DNA from: Setomelanomma holmii
Lineage: Eukaryota > Ascomycota > Dothideomycetes > Pleosporales > Phaeosphaeriaceae
Direction: 5' to 3'
NCBI GenBank assembly: GCA_010015745.1
Contig: ML978162.1
Span: 1-64,000 of the forward strand
DNA length: 64,000 bases
Part shown: piece after piece, positions 46,506 through 56,957 of the stretch
Numbering within the stretch: position 1 is the stretch's first letter
Layout: each line of letters starts with the position of its first letter
Program-made: the position numbers and the translations under genes
The notes under the pieces: generated by a model
The model's input: only the letters and a program-made list of their open reading frames with translations
Told to the model about the DNA's origin: nothing
The model's database searches: none

Positions 46506-49074
46506 CTAATTACATATCTTATATATTGCAGCTACATCATCTTCGCTAAGGGTCTTAACCAACTCCTTGATCACTGCCCTGCTTGGCGGTTTAAAGCTAT
46601 CTGCTCGCCAACTCTTGATACACTGGAGAGCAGCAAATAAATGTGACCTAATACTACGACGTCGTGGCTTGAGTAAGTCACCAAGCTGGCTAAATAACCG
46701 CTCGCATTCGCAGCTACTAGCTGGGATAGACGACACGTCAAGTGCAAGTTGTGCTAACTGCAGGTACTTTGGGCGCAACGCGACCCAATAACTAATTGGA
46801 TTGCTGCTGTCCTCAAACTGTGCGCTCGTCTGGGCTGGTTCGAAGCGTCGCAAGCGCTCTAATTGATCTATTGAAGCGATATCGTCACTGCTGTTGTAGC
46901 TAGGCTCTGCGTTTACAAGTGCAGCGATGGACTCACGCAAACTGCTTGTCTGCGGTACTAGACGCTTCACTGGATTTGATGGTGGTTTGTACTGTGTCCA
47001 GAGCTGCTTTAACGCAGCCTCGTTCTTGATTACCTAGTCAGGTTTATCGTGCCAGCTGTTCTTGCAGTAGTCTTGTAGTACGGGTGGAGGCAGCAGGACG
47101 CGTAGTACATGGGCAAGTCGTCGAGCATGCTATAGTACTTATCAAGCTTTGCCCAAGCCGCGCGCAAATTGATCGATACATGGTCCTCAGGCGCGCTGTT
47201 AGCGTTGAAGTTGACGCTCCCGTATAACTCGGTAGTAGATTCGTAGGCCTTGAGTATAGCCTCAAACTGCGGGATGATCTCATGTATTGCCCCAAACTTG
47301 CCTGACTTGCCACGAGCTTCAAGGCTGTTGCAAGCCTCCTTCAGCGGCTGCAGCACCGCAGTATACTCAGTTATTACCGCCCAGTCACTGGCTGACAGCC
47401 CACTGGACCTCACCCAACAAGGCGCCTCTGGCAACATGTCCCCCTTGCCATTAGCGTACATGTCCTCGCGATCTTGTCGTTCTATTTGGTCGTTTGTGTA
47501 CTTGTCAACATCATCTTTAAGCGTAATAGCGCGCTCAAATGCGTCGTGATAACTATTCCAGCGGGTAACAACAGGCTTTACAGGCTCTAGGTAGCTATCT
47601 AACAGGGCGTGTGGGAGTGCGTTTACGAAGCGTTGCGCGTCAGCGAATAAACTATGCTGCATGAGCGTTCGAATATAGTTGATAATGTCTATCAGTACCT
47701 CTTGAGGCCCTTCTCTGCGCCAATCCTTGAGAAACTGCGCCTCTATCTTGAACTCCTCCTTGCTGTTGTTGTAGGCGTCGTCATCAAGCCTAAAGATAAT
47801 CATCTGGCTGAGAAGATTGAGTGTGTGAGGTGCGCAGCGGAGGCGACGATGAGACGCGTTGAAATCATACTCAATCGCAAGGTAGTCAACTGCAGTATCG
47901 TTGGCGGAGGCGTTATCAAGGACGAAGCAGCCAACAGTCTGATGGGTTATACCAAAGCTCTGCAGTGTTTGACTAACAACCTCAGCTATCCTCTTGCCCG
48001 TGTGAGCGCCTGTAAGCTGTGGCAGGGCGATAGGAAGATCCCTAAGGATACCGTTGGCGTCAGCACAATGAGCTACTACAAAGAAGCCACGCTTGCCGCC
48101 CTTTGTCGTCCATCCATCAAAGCTTATATGGACTTTGCTGATAGCTTGTGACAAGGCGTGAACGACCTGCGGCTCTATAAAACGATAGAGTCGCATAAAG
48201 TAGCTAGAAACACTGTTATGACTTACCCACAACGCCTCTGCTGCCTCTGGGTTTGAGTACGCGATCATCTCCTTGAAGGCAGGCGTTTCAAACTCGCACA
48301 GGGGGAGGTTATTGTCGACAAGCCAGGAGACTGCTGCATAACGGAAGCCTTAGATGTCAAAGTTGCCTATGCTGTTAGCAATGTCCTGCCATAACGCGAG
48401 GCGTCCTTCAACTACAAACTTAATTGACAACTGCCCTTAAGCACACTTAGGGACTGCGAGGTTACCTCTATTGTCGCGTCGGTGGCCTAGCTTATTGATT
48501 CCTATATGCTTTATTGCAGCTGAGGTTGATTTTGTTGTTTCGTATATAACTTTATCGCAGGTGTCCTTGTAGCTATGGCAGAGCTTGCACATAAAGAAGG
48601 TTCTTTTAGGGTCCTAGAGCAGCGCAACATGGTAGCCGTAATCGTATATCCAACTCTTTTTGTTCTTGAGTGTCCGTAGAGGCTTCCTATAACCCTTTAG
48701 GCGGCTCCAATCAATGCTAATGAAGTTATCCGCCATACAAGCGTCTAAAGCTGACCATGTTTCTCTGTTGTCAGGGCGTTCGACAGCTACAGTCTCTGCC
48801 TTAGTAGCGCCCCTGAGCCCTCCACAGGCGCTGTGATCGTGTCTTCTGGTATCAAGCTAAATAACTGCGACTCAAAAGGGTGCGCATCAGTAGCTTGGCT
48901 AGCAGCAGTAGCTAGAGCTTTGCGAGGAGACGTTCGTATAGATACAGTAGATTGGGAGGCGTTGGATTGGGAGGTGTTGGATTAGGAGGCGTTGGATTGG
49001 AAGGAAGTGTTAGTGCCTATCTGGGCACGATTATTAGGGACGTTCTTGCGTTAGGAGGCGCGTTTTGGAGGCAT
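46506..49074 (-). pseudogene. hAT-family transposase, multiply broken
   Basis: The ATG is at 49072-49074. In order one reads a Ser/Asn/Gln repeat N-terminus, a BED zinc finger (FFMCKLCHSYKDTC, then HIGINKLGH), a linker, the RNase H-like core (KVHISFDGWTTKGGKRG, LDNASANDTA), and the C-terminal dimerisation region (NPISYWVALRPKY...SSIPASSCECERLFSQLGD). Breaks: TAA or TAG codons replacing probable Gln codons in the N-terminal third (for example TAA 48350-48352), a frameshift in the N-terminal linker near 48800, a frameshift near 47078 and TAG at 47034-47036 before the C-terminal part. The longest open part is 47030-48268 (412 codons). The enzyme would bind the element's ends; it is inactive as read. 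Confidence 0.88.
48951..49000. repeat. 15-bp coding minisatellite in the transposase N-terminus
   Basis: Units ATTGGGAGGCGTTGG at 48951, 48966 and 48981. The third reads ATTAGG instead of ATTGGG, which on the coding strand changes CAA to TAA. Confidence 0.85.
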
Positions 49075-50700
49075 AGTAAAGCTTGTAGATCTTAGAAAGT
49101 ACGCAGGTAGTATAGGGTCAAGTCTGACTTTGATGTGTGGCGTCTGATGATAGCGTAAAATATTAAGGAAGTTCTGTTGTTGTGGCAGCTCTTACAGCCT
49201 TCCTAAGCAGGCTACCTCGTTAGGCTACAACACGCGTTACGTTGCACCTCCACCTCCATCTCTACTTCCACCTCCATCTCTACCACTTCCTCTATGACGA
49301 TACCTCACAACAAGCGCGACGTATAGCGCAGCAGTATATATGCAAACCTCTACGCTAAACAACACTGACGATACCTCACACCAACGATACCTCACGCCGA
49401 CGATACCTCGCACATCTTAGAGAACTCCGACGATACTTTATGTAACTTAAAAAACTCCAACAATATTAGGCAGGCCCCTTGGGTGATCGCGCATGGCAAT
49501 CAGTCTAATGGGCCCCAACCCAGGCCGAAGCCTTACCAAGTCCACATTGCATCAAACATCTCAGACTATGTGTTTCAGAGATGGAAACAGCCGTATTGAT
49601 GTGACAAGAACTTGGCAACTCTCAACACTCAATACGTTTGAAACTCCAGCTTACAGGGCTGAGCCCATGGAGACGTCTGAGAGAGATCGTAGACAATTGG
49701 TGCCGGTCAGCGTGTTGCGACGCGTTGGTACTTGGTGTTGTTTTTTGCCATTATGAGTTATGGTGTTGCACGCTAGCAGGGCTATCCCTACACTCTCTCG
49801 TTGTACACGTATATATAGCTTCCCTCGTTCATAGCTACACAATCAACTCAGTCCTTCATTCCTCCTTCCACATCACACATTCAAGATATGGACTTGATTT
49901 TGCCATCATGAAGCATGGACTTGGCTAACGAGCAGGGAGGACTGCTGTGCTCAGAATGGGCTTTGTCGATCGTCGGTCGGGTGCCATGGTGTAATGGACT
50001 TCTAGAGGGACTGCGACCCATCTGCTATACCATCACCAAAGAAAACCTCAACTCAACGTCTACTTGAACCCAACCGCACAATGGCGGGCTGAAAGGCGAG
50101 TTTTGACTGCACAAGAGCCTCGCATCAGTTAAGGGACACAAGCAGCGGAGGATAACAATTCAACAGGTGGACTAAGTTGATCGCCTCAATGTATACTCTG
50201 ATCTGCACTGCGCCTGAGGGTACGCGTCCCATGAGACATCGAGTCGTGGGCGCAAGCGTCAACCCAAAGGTCAGTCAACACAGTCTCATGGATAAAGCAG
50301 GGAGTAGGGACAGGAGGAGAGACTTAGGGAGCTGGAGGGGAGCTCGTTGATGGTTTTGGTTATTGCGTTTCATGAATATCAAACTAATCCAAGTTAATAC
50401 AGGCGCAATTAGTAGCCTCTGATCTATTCTATTACCTCGTCTAAGAACAGATCAAAAAGGTGGTCTCATTGTTGGGAATCAAACTACCGTATGTAGAGTG
50501 AAAGCACATACTCAGGTGACTAGGTAGCCCGTGCACAAGGTGTATTTCCTCTAGGAGGTGCAACCTTGCTGCTTCTAGCAATCAATCATCTACCTCAACT
50601 CGTTGCAACGACTGTTACTTGATTCAACCTTACCTTTGCCGTATCAACACTCATCGTTGAAAGTCGAAGCAGTGATGTTGGGTACTCCGCCCATAGCTAC
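49075..50700. other. Non-transposase interior of the second hAT element
   Basis: Contains direct copies of ACGATACCTCAC (49295-49425), a TATATATAG box at about 49812 followed by a leader-like stretch, and an 87-codon plus frame at 49493-49756 with no recognisable content. No captured host gene was identified. Confidence 0.45.
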
Positions 50701-50833
50701 TACAGCATTTACAGCATCAATTCTGTCAATTAAATCAATCAATCCTGGGGCTCAGAATTGATTTGATTTGGATAATTGAGAGATAGGAATTGGGCTTGAT
50801 TGATTTGGGAAAAAGAGATAAAAGTGGGTCAAA

Positions 50834-51583
50834 TCAATCAAAACAAATCAGGAGGCTTGGTTGTTGACAAGTCTGGGCCATGCACTCCGCTGTCATCGGG
50901 ACCCACGACCACCTATCTTCGCGTTCGAACGCCTGTCGCGCTGGCACCTCCTCGTCTGCATAAGCCAGGATTGCCCCTTCCAAAATTGCAATAGCAGTCA
51001 CTATCGGCCCCTTCACAGCAAAAATCAAAGCCATGAAGTCCTCGAAATAGCACAATTCAAGATCAAAGAAGATCGAGCTTGACGGCGATCGCCCATTGCG
51101 TCGCCTGTTGTTCGCTTCGTAGTATACCCAGTGGAAGCATTCAATGGCGTGCTTTAGTGTTTGTTGGCTTTTCGCAAGACTGGATTTCTTTCGTGTCATC
51201 TCCCAGGTAATGGGATGCAACCACATCTTGAGCTCTTCGGCATGTATCTCATCTCTGCAAGTCTCGACGACAGCGGACAGCTCGTGGATAGCTTTCCTGA
51301 GGGTGTCGAGATATTTGTCGCATGTTGCCCATGCCTGGACGGCATATTGAGAGAATGTCATGGGGTGATGTACGCTTATGGTGATGCTTGAATCGACTGA
51401 ACCGCAGCCTGAGTGGTATGGGCTTCCTTGCTTAGACACGGCGATGAATGTCAGCGGTATTTGCAATATGGCGACGAAGGGACGTGTCTCTGCTACGTGT
51501 TTGTGCGGTGTCGCAGAGCGTTTGCGGACTACCATCGAACGTCCTTCTTCGGTCGATACGATGATATGTTTGGCGCGTCCCAT
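50834..51583 (-). CDS. Unrecognised helical protein, 3' end replaced by hAT insertion
   Basis: The frame starts at an ATG (51581-51583) and gives 249 residues; an internal ATG at MTFSQYAVQAW is also a possible start. The middle is helical and rich in Lys, Glu and Trp (AHELSAVVETCRDEIHAEEL-like text, IHAEELKMWLHPITWEMTRKK), followed by FFDLELCYFEDFMALIFAVKGPIVTAIAIL, which may be membrane-seeking. The last ~16 residues come from the terminus of the hAT element. Skipping the element and one target copy, the frame would continue as ..TAECMAYLGQEW and stop, so the host gene probably lost only its final residues. No family was recognised. Confidence 0.45.
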   Translation of the reverse strand: MGRAKHIIVSTEEGRSMVVRKRSATPHKHVAETRPFVAILQIPLTFIAVSKQGSPYHSGCGSVDSSITISVHHPMTFSQYAVQAWATCDKYLDTLRKAIHELSAVVETCRDEIHAEELKMWLHPITWEMTRKKSSLAKSQQTLKHAIECFHWVYYEANNRRRNGRSPSSSIFFDLELCYFEDFMALIFAVKGPIVTAIAILEGAILAYADEEVPARQAFEREDRWSWVPMTAECMAQTCQQPSLLICFD

Positions 51584-51634
51584 GCAGCGCTGACTTTCTC
51601 TAGAACTAGCTGGATCGTGGAAGTGTTGAGAGAA

Positions 51635-52550
51635 TTACCATCCGCCGAATCGAGATGGAAGACTGCGAATGTATTTCTCAACCATCGTACCCTTCATCGG
51701 TTTTTCAACCTCGTGAAATTCCAAACACCCACCTAGCAGCCTTCTATTCTTGTCAAAACGCGCACCTTCGTCTTCAAGGAGTACAATCCGCTCATCGTCT
51801 TCCATGTCAGACATGTGGCTACCCCATTCACAAGAATAATGGCCTACGCCGCCATTCCGTTCGACAACACGATGTGCCGGTACTTCATTGAGATTGAAGA
51901 GACTCGTTCCTTTCCTCAATGCAGCTGCAATGTGACTGTCCCGCGTCATTTCCCCCACATCTCGCAGCCACTCTCGAATCGCATTGTATGAGGTATATCG
52001 ACCCTCCGGAATGAAAGTCGTCATCAATAGTATGAGCTTGGCTTGGTCACTAAGTCCCACCTGGCTTGCTATGAGGTCGTGCAGATCTTGCATCTCCGTA
52101 GACAGACTACTCCTTGGTGCTCCGCTGGCTCCCTCGAGGTACTCGTTCATGGCGGCTTTCGCAGCTACACAAATTGTTTCAGGACTATCATCTGGCGTGT
52201 CATCGAGGTATGCCTTGGTATGCGGGTAGTGCTCGGCCAAATGGGGATCTGCAGCAATACGATTCAGGAGAACTAACTGGTCGGCGCTCAAGCCACGTGT
52301 TGTTGATTGAACAATCTCGAAAGGATCATCCGGCTCGCGGCCCCGGAATAGCCGGATATGCTCATGGGTGATCTGAGACAATTTTGCGCGCTCCAGAGGA
52401 TCTATCCGAGTTAGTAAGTGGCGAGGTTTGATGGAACCATCGTAGCGTGCAGATACGAATATTCCTCTTGTGCTGTTGGGGGGTCGTGAAAATGCAGCGT
52501 CCACGACCAATGTATTGCCTCGAACGCACTCATGCTGAGGTCTCCTGGGC
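51635..52550 (-). CDS. Protein with O6-alkylguanine-DNA alkyltransferase-like domain lacking the catalytic Cys
   Basis: The open frame gives about 300 residues. Residues ~155-220 follow the DNA-binding domain of the MGMT/Ogt/ATL family: IPEGRYTSYNAIREWLRDVG, then SHIAAALRKG, and VPAHRVVERNGGVG where repair enzymes have PCHRVV. The reactive Cys is Ala here, so alkyl transfer to the protein is not expected; Cys-less relatives (ATL proteins) bind O6-alkylguanine and signal to nucleotide excision repair. Upstream text in related frames (to 52884: MSPNFRADPAYLDIV..., a frameshift near 52795, and TGA at 52676-52678 before a 42-nt intron 52551-52592) looks like the original N-terminus, so the gene may be 5'-broken. 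The role in this fungus is inference. Confidence 0.6.
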
Positions 52551-52884
52551 CTGACAGTTAGTTCTCTGCCATGCCGTATTGCAGCTGCTTACCGATGCTC
52601 CACGACGTCGCGCATCATCGCCTGTTCCTTAACACGCTTCCGCTCCTGACTGATCTCAGTGTGGCGGCCGTTTAGTCACTCCTTTTTACGCCGGTGATAT
52701 GTCAGCGTTTCCAGTGCTTTGACCCAGCGGCTATCCGTCTCATCAACGCCGTCTGCATGGTACGCGTTGAGCATATTAGCAAGTTCGTGATCCTCTCTTG
52801 GTGGAATGTTTGGTGATCAATGATGCGGTTTTCGCGCTTGACAATATCAAGATAGGCTGGATCAGCCCTAAAGTTGGGTGACAT

Positions 52885-53263
52885 GATGTAATGATCTGTT
52901 GATCTGGGGTGGAAGTCGAGTTGTGGTTATTGACGCGTCGTCCAGCGCGACATTGGACGAGCACCGCCTAGCGTGTTGTGCTAGCAAATCGCCTGCGTTC
53001 ATGCTTCTCGCTCTTCCGTTCCATCGCTTTCATCCTGTTTATGCACTTTCGTCAGATTTCGAAGGCACAATATGTCTGTATAAGAAGTGGAACAATAAAC
53101 TTGCAAGTGAATGTAGCCGCGCTTCATGACTAAGCGCAGCTTTCTGTACCCCGCATACACGGTCAGCACGTTCCCATCTCACACCTTTTCAAGCTCTTCT
53201 TCACGGCTGCATCATATTGCCTCCATTTTCTTCAATCGCGCATCTCATTTACTTTCAAGCATC
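52885..53263. other. Divergent promoter stretch
   Basis: Lies between the alkyltransferase-like gene (-) and the VOC gene (+). The last 100 bases are pyrimidine-rich with short C/T tracts, as in fungal promoters. Confidence 0.4.
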
Positions 53264-53697
53264 ATGCTCGATCACGTTGGCATTTCAGTGCCAGCATCTC
53301 GACTCGAGGAAGTGACCAATTGGTACTTGGCAGCTCTTGCACCCCTCGGATACACCAAACTTAAGGAGTTTCCCGGCCATGCCATCGGTCTAGGCCCCGA
53401 GAAGTACTCGGTACCATTTTGGATCAGCACAAAAGCGGAACACAATGTTGGAGCAACTCACATCGCATTCCGATGCGACAAGCGCACGACTGTAGATCTA
53501 TTTCACGAGGAAGGCTTGAAGGCCGGCGGGAAGTGCAATGGCCAGCCGGGTCTGAGGCATCAGTATCATGCGAAGTACTACGCTGCCTTTGTATATGATC
53601 CTGTAGGGTAAGGACTAGCCTAATACACGATTTTGTCTGACAACTTACTATGTGTAGAAACAATGTCGAAGTCGTGGATCACGGCGCATCGCACTAA
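53264..53697 (+). CDS. VOC (glyoxalase/bleomycin-resistance fold) protein
   Basis: Exons 53264-53607 and 53658-53697 join in frame across a 50-nt intron, giving 127 residues. The protein is a single vicinal-oxygen-chelate domain: LDHVGISVPASRLEEVTNWYLAAL at the start, a central GPEKYSVPFWI strand, THIAFRCD with the second metal-side His, and YHAKYYAAFVYDPVGNNVEVV at the end, which is the usual signature of fungal glyoxalase-like proteins. The substrate is not predictable. The start chosen is the ATG directly before LDHVGI; an open stretch upstream adds a Ser-rich extension with little resemblance to the family. Confidence 0.88.
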
Positions 53698-54048
53698 AGA
53701 AAACGGCGACGGATAGGGTGTTTACTCCGAGCGAATTCTAGGCATGGCAAATTGAGCTCTAGTGCTGCTTCATCTCTGTGTGACCTCCGCATCTCGTCGG
53801 GACCAAAGTAGCCGATCTAGTTGCTGGATGCTTCAGATCCGCTAACACGGCCCTTTTCAGATACTAAATCCTTGGATGATTTCGATGTTTCAATCTAGCC
53901 TCGCTGTTTCGTAAGTCCAAAATTTATGTCGACTTCCTGATGAACCACATTGCGTTCTCTGACCTGGCCCCTCTCCTGCCTCTGACATATCCCTCTGATG
54001 CTCCTTCAGAGACAGCCAGCGGACTTGCTAGCACTCGAAGGCCTCCGT
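53698..54048. other. Convergent intergenic stretch
   Basis: No gene recognised between the VOC gene and the 3' end of the broken F-box-like gene. Confidence 0.4.
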
Positions 54049-55089
54049 CTACGCCAGCCATGCTTCGTTCGTCACCAACCATCGACGGACGTCATTCAAA
54101 ACATAGAACGCTAACGAGCCCTCGTTACTGAACGAGCCATAGCTACTGCAGTGCAATCCGTACTTGGCTCCGCAGCTGCCGACTTGACAAGTCTCTTGCG
54201 TGAGGAAGTCAGAACAGAAGTCGTCGTATTCAAAGGCTTTCAATCTTGCGTCGTAGACAGCATACTCCTTCTAGGTCCCACCAGCCACCGCACCGAGATG
54301 CCCGATAACAGCAGGCGTTGAACTCCGCATGTGCGGGCATAGGGATACGCCCATATCAAGGAGCTGCTTGCAAATGGTTGCTCGAGTATTCGTGTTTGCC
54401 GACAGCCTGTGGCAGGTCATCGATGGTGGTTGCTCCTCATCGTACGCAAGCTCAAAGCTGTCATCCGGCAGAGTCAGTAGGCAAGAACTCCATGCCCGCC
54501 AATGTCCTATCCCGTTGCTCGGCCATGTGTGACCGGAGGTGCAGTCGTAGGGGCTGTTTCCGTCGCTACAGTGTGAGTGAGGATAAAGAAGCGCAATCTC
54601 CTCAAGATTGACGATATCTCGCAAGCCGAGCGTTACACGATCGCGCACTCGTAACTTTGACTTGACACCAATACACTGCCACTCGAAAGGATCCTTTGTG
54701 GCTTCACTGGACTAAAACGCCGAGACTCGATGCGGATCGAGGCAGAAGCTGCAGAGCAGTTTCGACCTGACCTGCGAAATGGATGATTCATTTGCGACGA
54801 CACGTCGAAAATGGTCGCGATGGAAGCGTACCACAAATTCGTCTCGGACTCGGCAGTAATCCACCACCTGTCGCCTGTCCAGAGTGTGATACCACTGCTT
54901 ATCCCGCAGATGATGTGGATGTGCGGGATCCAAGACAATGTTTCCAAGGGGATCCTTTGCAAGGCGACCCAGAGCTTCGGAGTTGCGCAGGGAAGCACAT
55001 GTTGCTTGGAACGTGACCAGATCTGCTGCATCGAGATGCTCAGCAACGACGGACATTGTAGAACTCTGGCTGACCCATTCTTCGGCCAT
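54049..55089 (-). pseudogene. F-box-like protein gene, broken paralogue of 55863-56957
   Basis: One frame runs from the ATG at 55089 to a stop at 54049, interrupted only by TAG at 54712-54714 and TAG at 54271-54273. It matches the plus-strand neighbour in order: AEHLDAADLVTFQATCASLRN (F-box-like helix pair), EFVVRFHRDHF, LCSFCLDPH, then after the first stop LCPHMRSSTPAVIG, and after the second stop a C-x4-C-x7-C pattern (CQVGSCGAKYGLHC) near the end. The absence of frameshifts shows decay by point mutation. As read only the first ~125 residues can be made. Confidence 0.65.
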
Positions 55090-55104
55090 TGAATCGCACC
55101 GCAA

Positions 55105-55862
55105 ATGCGCGCGCCGCTACACGACATCACCTCTGGACCGCTAGTCTTGACGTTCATTAGATTATCTCGTTTGATGCTGCGAAAGAGGTGAGACCACTCC
55201 ATGTTTGCGCTGGAGTTGGGTAGACGGTGGTCTTTGCGCAATTCTTGGTCGCGCGTGTCGCGTGAACACCAGCTGCTTGTGCTCGATTTGTGGTTGAGGT
55301 AGCAAGGTTGCAAGCGGATTCTGTAACGAAGATGAGTTTGCGGTTTGGAAGTGATGCTTAAGAAGGAAAGGGCGTCGAGATTTGTAGCCTGGCAGCCGGC
55401 GTGCGACTCGAATCGCGTCACGATTACATTTCACCAGATATATTCCTCCCGGTACTGATGTTTTGACGCGCGACAATGCTAGCATGACGAGTCAAAAAGC
55501 TTTCTTGCCCTCAGCTTATATAGATTGATAACCTCCCGCCCAAACCTCGACCCGAACACCTCTCCACGTCTCTCCCCGGCTCCGAACGAGTTTAACGCGC
55601 CACATAATCTACCGTATCTCATCATCCGCCGCCATTCATCACTATGCGTTTTCCCGATATAGCAGAACGCCACCTTTCCAACATGGATATATCGACGCGC
55701 GCTGGATATGTCAAATTCCGCCGTTTCCTCCACCGCTTGCGACACGACAGTGCCGACAAGTACATCAGTTCTGGCTTTTATGACAATGCCAAACTACAGA
55801 CATTGAGCGCCTCGACAGTGATGACCGCCACCTCGAGCGCAGTGCCCTAGACAAACAAGAAC
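55105..55862. other. Head-to-head spacer of the F-box-like pair
   Basis: Short frames on both strands (68-88 codons, for example 55644-55850 plus) have no recognisable content. Probable promoters of both genes lie here. Confidence 0.4.
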
Positions 55863-56957
55863 ATGCTGTTCAGCCTCCCGACCGAACTCCAACTCCTCTT
55901 CGCAGAAAGCCTTAGCCCAGTTGACTTCCTCATGCTTCGCGCGACGTCTCGCTGGGCGCATGATTTGACTAAAACAATGGCGGAAAAGATGCTTAAAGAC
56001 ACAGTCTCTGTGCCATCTGGGATGTTCACTTCCTTCCCTGAATCTCTGGAGTACTCTGATCTGCTGGACGATTTTGTGGTGCGCTTCCACCGAGATCGCT
56101 TCGAGAAACTCGCAGGCCTGAAGACAAGTTCATCCGCTACCCCTAATCGCCCTCTGGAAGAGATGCTTTGTGGCGTCTGCAGCGACTTCCACCCTTCATC
56201 ATTCTCACCTACAGAGGTAGCAAAAGGGCCTCACGACATAGCATGCAAGGTCGCTCTAGCGAAGATCTACCTCTGTACACACCAACAACTCTCGTATATC
56301 GACCTACTTCGAAAGCTCCGAACACAGGATGATACGCCCCCACCCGGTATCCTGCAGCTCACAGCAAGCCCGATATGCCAAGTAGATGGATGTGACGTTC
56401 AGCTTCACGCCGATCCCCGTGGCGTCCAATCCTCACCCTTTGAGGTCCATACCCAGCGTAGAATCACAGTTCCAGCGAGTATGCGCCAACTCTTGGAGAA
56501 AGAGTCCAAGGACGTTAGGGAATGGCACAAAGTCATGTACCCTGACCCGTTGCATACCTTAGCCAATGGTGAATTCGTTGAGACTAAGGCCCCGCCCTCG
56601 CTCGTTACCATGTCTCCGAAATTTGTACGAACTGCTCTCAACTACTTCGATATATACATATGTTCGCACCTTCGAAGCTCGAACCCAGCCATTTTTGAGG
56701 CTTTCCGCCAAGACGCTAACAATGTCTTTGACTTGTACCATACAAATGCAAATCTGAGGGACGAAAGGATCAACTCTGTTTGGCCTGCGAGGACAACCGG
56801 CTACAGATGCAAAGCTGTAGGTTGTGAGACTATGTGCAGCACGGAATGGGAGAGCACGACCCGTCAGCTGGTGATTGTCGTGATACGACCGTTCGACTAC
56901 TGCATGATGACGGACTTGAAGTGGCAGGCAAAGACTAAGACTAAGGACAGTTACTGA
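55863..56957 (+). CDS. F-box-like protein with Cys pairs
   Basis: An intronless frame of 364 residues. The N-terminus, LPTELQLLFAESLSPVDFLMLRATSRWAHDL, follows an F-box, which usually links a target to a Skp1-cullin ubiquitin ligase. A conserved DFVVRFHRDRFEKL segment and C-x-x-C pairs (LCGVCSDFH, CQVDGCDVQ, and YRCKAVGCETMC near the end) mark the family to which this and the minus-strand neighbour belong. Targets are unknown. The gene is divergent to its broken paralogue and shares no intron with it. Confidence 0.7.
   Translation: MLFSLPTELQLLFAESLSPVDFLMLRATSRWAHDLTKTMAEKMLKDTVSVPSGMFTSFPESLEYSDLLDDFVVRFHRDRFEKLAGLKTSSSATPNRPLEEMLCGVCSDFHPSSFSPTEVAKGPHDIACKVALAKIYLCTHQQLSYIDLLRKLRTQDDTPPPGILQLTASPICQVDGCDVQLHADPRGVQSSPFEVHTQRRITVPASMRQLLEKESKDVREWHKVMYPDPLHTLANGEFVETKAPPSLVTMSPKFVRTALNYFDIYICSHLRSSNPAIFEAFRQDANNVFDLYHTNANLRDERINSVWPARTTGYRCKAVGCETMCSTEWESTTRQLVIVVIRPFDYCMMTDLKWQAKTKTKDSY

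Larger units (their letters stand above)
46175..50875 (-). mobile_element. Second hAT DNA transposon, full length, inactive
   Basis: Left terminus CAGACTTGTCAACAATCAA and reverse complement of the right terminus CAGACTTGTCAACAACCAA differ at one position. Both are flanked by the 8-bp repeat GGCCATGC (46167-46174 and 50876-50883). Subterminal regions are AT-rich and full of GATTGATTTGATT-type motifs in opposite orientation. The 4.7-kb element carries a transposase frame on the minus strand with several stops and frameshifts, plus about 1.6 kb of non-transposase DNA at the right. The first eight terminal bases, CAGACTTG, equal the right end of the element at 580-3830, so the two belong to related hAT families, although the subterminal repeats differ. 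Confidence 0.93.

Noticed and set aside
49985..50040. tRNA-Gln-like 5' half (GCCATGGTGTAATGG)
   Set aside because: No anticodon arm, T arm or acceptor complement follows; inside the hAT element and probably chance.
50474..50735. Possible solo LTR (starts TGTTGGG, ends ..ACAGCA)
   Set aside because: No 5-bp target duplication and no second copy in the window.
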